Below are positions 5,331 to 8,294 of a stretch of DNA of 8,294 nt, in pieces. The position numbers and the translations under genes were made by a program. This stretch comes from Pseudomonadota bacterium (lineage in GTDB: Bacteria; Pseudomonadota; Gammaproteobacteria; UBA5335): positions 1 to 8,294 of the forward strand of contig JAJXTQ010000068.1 of NCBI GenBank assembly GCA_021783685.1. Direction: 5' to 3'. The notes beneath the pieces were generated by a model, which saw nothing but the letters and a program-made list of their open reading frames with translations, was not told where the DNA came from and did no database searches. Position 1 is the first letter of the stretch. Each line of letters starts with the position of its first letter.

Positions 5331-7616
5331 TTAAGCCCGCGCGCATTCCGCGCGCAGTTGCCGCGCGGCCTCGACCAGGTTGGCCAGCGCCGGTTCGACC
5401 TCCGCCCAGCCGCGCGTCTTCAGGCCGCAGTCGGGATTGACCCACAGCCGGTCGGGCGGAATCAGCGCGGCAGCCTTGCGCATCAGCGCCACCATCTCCG
5501 CCACCGTGGGCACGCTGGGCGTGTGCACGTCGTAGACGCCGGGGCCGATCTCGTTGGGATAGCGGAAGCGCTCGAAGGCATCGAGCAGCTCCATGTCCGA
5601 GCGCGAGGTCTCGATGGTGATGACGTCGGCGTCCATGGCGGCGATGGTCTGAATGATGTCGTTGAACTCGGCGTAGCACATGTGGGTGTGGATCTGGGTC
5701 GCGTCCTGCACGCCGCCGGCCGCGATGCGGAACGCCAGGCTGGCCCAGTCGAGATACGCGGCCCATTCGGGCCGGCGCAGCGGCAGCCCCTCGCGCAACG
5801 CCGGCTCGTCGACCTGGATCACGCCGATGCCGGCGGCTTCCAGATCCTGCACCTCGTCGCGCAGCGCCAGCGCGATCTGCAGCGCGGTGTCGCGGCGCGG
5901 CTGGTCATCGCGCACGAAGGACCACTGCAGGATCGTGATCGGCCCGGTGAGCATGCCCTTCATCGGCTTGTCGGTGAGCGACTGCGCATAGCGGCTCCAG
6001 GCCACCGTCATCGGCGCCGGCCGCGCGACGTCGCCGTAGAGGATGGGCGGCTTCACGCAGCGCGAGCCGTAGCTCTGCACCCAGCCCTGTGTGGTGAAGG
6101 CAAAGCCGGCCAGTTGCTCGCCGAAGTATTCGACCATGTCGTTGCGCTCGGCCTCGCCATGCACCAGCACGTCCAGCCCCAGCGCCTCCTGCCGTTCCAC
6201 GGCCAATGCGATCTGCGCCTGCATTGCCTCGTTGTAGGCCGCCTCGTCGAGCCGGCCTTGCCGGAAATCCTGGCGCGCCTTGCGGATCTCGGCGGTCTGC
6301 GGGAAGGAACCGATGGTGGTGGTGGGGAACGGCGGCAGCTCGAGGCGCGCGCGCTGGGTCTGGGCGCGGACCGGATAGGGATGCAGGCGATCGCCCTGGG
6401 CCGGCGTCAACGCCGCCAGCCGTGCCTGCACCGCGGGGTTGCGGATGCGGGATGAGGCGCGTCGCGCCGCCAGCGCGGCTGCGTTCGATGCCAGCGCTGG
6501 TGCCACCGCCGCCCGGCCCTCGCGCAAGGCCCGCGCCAGGGTCGCCACTTCGTTCAACTTCTGGGTGGCAAAGGCGAGCCAGGAGGCCAGTTCGGGGTCG
6601 AGCGCCGTCTCCTGCGCCAGATCGACCGGCACGTGCAGCAGCGAGCAGGATGGCGCCAGCCAGAGCCGCTCGCCGAGGCGCGCGTGGATCGGCTCGAGCC
6701 CGTCGAGCGTCGCGGCCAGATCGCTGCGCCAGACATTGCGGCCGTCGACCACGCCCAGAGACAGGCACTTGTCCGCCGGCAGCCGCGCCACCGCCGCGGC
6801 GACCTGCGCCGGGTCGCGCACTGCGTCCAGATGCAGCGCCTGCACCGGCAGATCGAGCGCCAGCGCGAGGTTCTCGCCCAGGCCGCCGAAGTAGGTCGCC
6901 AGCAGGATCTCGGGGCCGCCCTGCAATGCGCGATAAGTGGTCGCAAACGCCTCCCGCCAGGCGGCGGGCAGCTCCAGCGCGAGGATGGGCTCGTCGATCT
7001 GCACCCAGGCCACGCCCTGCGCGCGCAGCCGCGCCAGCATCTCGCGGTAGACGGCGGTGATCTCCTCGAGCAGCGTCAGGCGCTCGAAAGGCTCGCCCTT
7101 GACCTTGCCCAGCCACAGCCAGGTCAGGGGGCCGACCAGCACCGGCCGGGCGCTGTAGCCGGCCGCCTGACATTCGGCCACCTGCTCGAACAGCGCCGCC
7201 GAGGCGAGCCGGAACCTCTGGCCGCGCTGCAACTCGGGCACGAGGTAGTGATAGTTGGTGTCGAACCACTTGGTCATCTCGCAGGCCGGCGCATCGGCGC
7301 CGCTCGGCGCCCGGCCGCGCGCCATGCGAAAGGCGGTGTCGAGATCGACCGTCGCGCCGTTCCAGCCGAAGCGCGCCGGTACCGCGCCGAGCCAGGCGGA
7401 GGTGTCGAGCATGTGGTCGTACCAGCTGAAGTCGCCGACCGGCAGCGACGTCAGCCCGGCCGCCGCCTGCAGGCGCCAGTGCCGCAGCCGCAGCGCGCGC
7501 CCGGCCTGCTGCAGGCCGTCGGCATCCAGCGCGCCGCGCCAGTATGCCTCCACCGCCTGCTTGAGTTCGCGCCCGGCGCCGATGCGCGGAAAGCCGAGAT
7601 TGTGAGCCGTCGCCAT
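5331..7616 (-). CDS. metE: Cobalamin-independent methionine synthase (5-methyltetrahydropteroyltriglutamate--homocysteine methyltransferase)
   Basis: Cytoplasmic enzyme for the last step of methionine synthesis: it transfers the methyl group of 5-methyltetrahydropteroyl-polyglutamate to homocysteine without B12. Length is 761 residues (E. coli 753), so full length. The N-terminal barrel starts with [14 protein letters not shown], and the C-terminal catalytic barrel begins near 430 with [11 protein letters not shown]. Zinc ligands align with E. coli H641, C643, E665 and C726: His645 and Cys647 in HTHMC, Glu669 in [10 protein letters not shown], and Cys730 in NPDCGLKTR. The residue two after Cys647 is Ala649, where E. 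coli has the oxidation-sensitive Cys645. The ATG at 7616 has AGGAG (7625-7629) eight bases upstream. It is transcribed away from metR through a shared 94-bp region, so activation by MetR with homocysteine is expected. Confidence 0.98.
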   Translation of the reverse strand: MATAHNLGFPRIGAGRELKQAVEAYWRGALDADGLQQAGRALRLRHWRLQAAAGLTSLPVGDFSWYDHMLDTSAWLGAVPARFGWNGATVDLDTAFRMARGRAPSGADAPACEMTKWFDTNYHYLVPELQRGQRFRLASAALFEQVAECQAAGYSARPVLVGPLTWLWLGKVKGEPFERLTLLEEITAVYREMLARLRAQGVAWVQIDEPILALELPAAWREAFATTYRALQGGPEILLATYFGGLGENLALALDLPVQALHLDAVRDPAQVAAAVARLPADKCLSLGVVDGRNVWRSDLAATLDGLEPIHARLGERLWLAPSCSLLHVPVDLAQETALDPELASWLAFATQKLNEVATLARALREGRAAVAPALASNAAALAARRASSRIRNPAVQARLAALTPAQGDRLHPYPVRAQTQRARLELPPFPTTTIGSFPQTAEIRKARQDFRQGRLDEAAYNEAMQAQIALAVERQEALGLDVLVHGEAERNDMVEYFGEQLAGFAFTTQGWVQSYGSRCVKPPILYGDVARPAPMTVAWSRYAQSLTDKPMKGMLTGPITILQWSFVRDDQPRRDTALQIALALRDEVQDLEAAGIGVIQVDEPALREGLPLRRPEWAAYLDWASLAFRIAAGGVQDATQIHTHMCYAEFNDIIQTIAAMDADVITIETSRSDMELLDAFERFRYPNEIGPGVYDVHTPSVPTVAEMVALMRKAAALIPPDRLWVNPDCGLKTRGWAEVEPALANLVEAARQLRAECARA

Positions 7617-7646
7617 GTTCTCTACTCCTGAAAAAACCTGGCAGGC

Positions 7647-7675
7647 ATTCTGGGCGGCGGGTTAACATGAATCAA
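7647..7675 (-). promoter_or_regulatory. metE promoter candidate
   Basis: On the minus strand TTGATT (7670-7675, four of six -35 matches) is followed by a 17-bp spacer and CAGAAT (7647-7652, four of six -10 matches). Both boxes are imperfect, as expected for an activator-dependent promoter. Start would be near 7640. The MetR-like site at 7699-7711 then falls about 60-70 bp upstream of the start, the usual position for a LysR-type activator. Confidence 0.5.
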
Positions 7676-7678
7676 ACG

Positions 7679-7684
7679 GATAAT
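7679..7684 (+). promoter_or_regulatory. -10 box candidate for metR
   Basis: GATAAT matches five of six consensus bases and would start metR transcription near 7691, about 20 nt before its ATG. No -35 is recognisable at the expected distance (the sequence there is GC-rich), so the promoter may be weak. It sits just upstream of the metE -35 on the opposite strand, giving back-to-back promoters, as in E. coli metE-metR. Confidence 0.4.
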
Positions 7685-7698
7685 TTTCAGTTTAAGCA

Positions 7699-7711
7699 TG
7701 AGGATAATTCA
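7699..7711. promoter_or_regulatory. MetR operator candidate overlapping the metR start
   Basis: TGAGGATAATTCA matches the MetR consensus TGAA-N5-TTCA with correct spacing and one mismatch (TGAG for TGAA). It covers the metR ribosome binding site GAGG (7700-7703) and the A of the start codon at 7711. Additional half-sites TGAA (7668-7671) and TTCA (7686-7689) lie nearby, and GGATAATT occurs twice, 24 bp apart (7678-7685, 7702-7709). Binding here could activate metE and repress metR. Confidence 0.5.
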
Positions 7712-8294
7712 TGATCGAGTGGCGTCATCTGCGCAGTCTGGCCGCCCTGCGCGACACCGGCAGCCTCACCACCGCGGCCGAGCAGCTGCATCTGACCCAG
7801 TCGGCGCTGTCGCATCAGCTCAAGGAGCTGGAGGATCGCATCGGCGCCCGGCTGTTCGAGCGCAAGAGCCGGCCGGTGCGCTTCACGCGGGCGGGCGAGC
7901 GGCTGCTGAGCCTGGCGGATCAGGTGCTGCCGCAGGTGCAGGCCGCCGAACGCGATCTGGCCCGGCTGCGCGCCGGTCGCGCCGGCCGGCTGCATCTGGT
8001 CATCGAGTGCCACAGCTGCTTCGACTGGCTGATGCCGGCGCTGGACGCCTTTCGCGCGCTGTGGCCGGAAGTCGCGCTCGACATCTCGATGGGCTACGGC
8101 TTCGAGCCGCTGCCGGCGCTGACGCGCGGCCAGATCGACATGGTGATCACCGCCGACCCGCTGCCCGGCGAGGGGGTGCGCTACCGGCCGCTGTTCCGCT
8201 ACCAGAACGTGCTGCTGCTGCCGGTCGATCATCACCTCGCCGCAAAACCCTGGATCGCGCCGGCGGACCTGGCGGGCGAGACGCTGATCACCTA
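7711..8294 (+). CDS. metR: LysR-type transcriptional activator MetR (3' end outside window)
   Basis: DNA-binding regulator of methionine biosynthesis genes, with homocysteine as coregulator in E. coli. The first 194 codons are present; the full protein is usually about 300-317 residues. The N-terminal winged helix-turn-helix (about 4-62) contains SLTTAAEQLHLTQSALSHQ and the LysR-family RIGARLFERKSRP region. A linker helix (about 65-90) follows, then the start of the effector-binding domain, whose IECHSCFDWLMPAL segment (98-111) is distinctive for MetR and close to the E. coli sequence. The ribosome binding site GAGG lies seven bases before the ATG. Divergent placement beside metE supports the call. 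Autorepression is expected because the MetR-like site overlaps its translation start. Confidence 0.95.
   Translation, partial: MIEWRHLRSLAALRDTGSLTTAAEQLHLTQSALSHQLKELEDRIGARLFERKSRPVRFTRAGERLLSLADQVLPQVQAAERDLARLRAGRAGRLHLVIECHSCFDWLMPALDAFRALWPEVALDISMGYGFEPLPALTRGQIDMVITADPLPGEGVRYRPLFRYQNVLLLPVDHHLAAKPWIAPADLAGETLIT

Noticed and set aside
5905..7668. Long alternative frames inside metE on both strands (including 6633-7631 plus)
   Set aside because: All overlap the full-length metE frame. They are Arg/Ala/Gly-rich, lack motifs, and arise from the codon bias of the real gene.
7687..8235. 182-codon minus-strand frame opposite metR
   Set aside because: It is antisense to a clear MetR with conserved helix-turn-helix and ligand-domain motifs, and has no family features of its own.

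Overview
This window is GC-rich chromosomal DNA with strong G/C third-position bias. Gene content points to a proteobacterium, most likely a high-GC gammaproteobacterium. The main evidence is a divergent metR-metE pair with an E. coli-like arrangement, a long two-domain (67K-type) SppA, and a DeaD/CsdA helicase with a C-terminal DbpA-like RNA-binding domain. I cannot name the species. No mobile element, tRNA, rRNA or CRISPR array is visible.

Layout, left to right. (1) 1-1629, minus strand: a DEAD-box RNA helicase of the DeaD/CsdA type. The window cuts it at its C-terminus, so it is an open frame running off the left edge. (2) 1630-2234: about 600 bases without an intact gene. It holds the probable deaD leader and -10 box, a hexamer tandem repeat, a plus-strand ORF that looks like a frameshifted remnant of a small secreted protein, a minus-strand terminator candidate and several hairpins. 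(3) 2235-3137, minus strand: a secreted alpha/beta-hydrolase esterase. (4) 3138-3348: a divergent intergenic region with a 14-bp perfect palindrome and a probable sppA promoter. (5) 3349-5190, plus strand: sppA, signal peptide peptidase. (6) 5191-5330: a convergent gap with GC-rich hairpins. (7) 5331-7616, minus strand: metE, cobalamin-independent methionine synthase. (8) 7617-7710: the compact metE/metR control region. (9) 7711-8294, plus strand: the LysR-type activator metR, cut by the right edge.

Functional links. metE and metR form a clear regulatory unit: MetR is expected to activate metE and repress itself from sites in the shared 94-bp region, where I see a near-consensus MetR site and back-to-back promoters. 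The helicase, esterase and sppA appear to be independent transcription units with no obvious common pathway.

The window is mostly ordinary housekeeping sequence and I do not see a convincing undescribed system. The points most worth checking are the broken small ORF and hexamer repeat next to the deaD promoter, the MetR-like site overlapping the metR start codon, the palindrome upstream of sppA, and the absence in MetE of the cysteine that makes the E. coli enzyme oxidation-sensitive.
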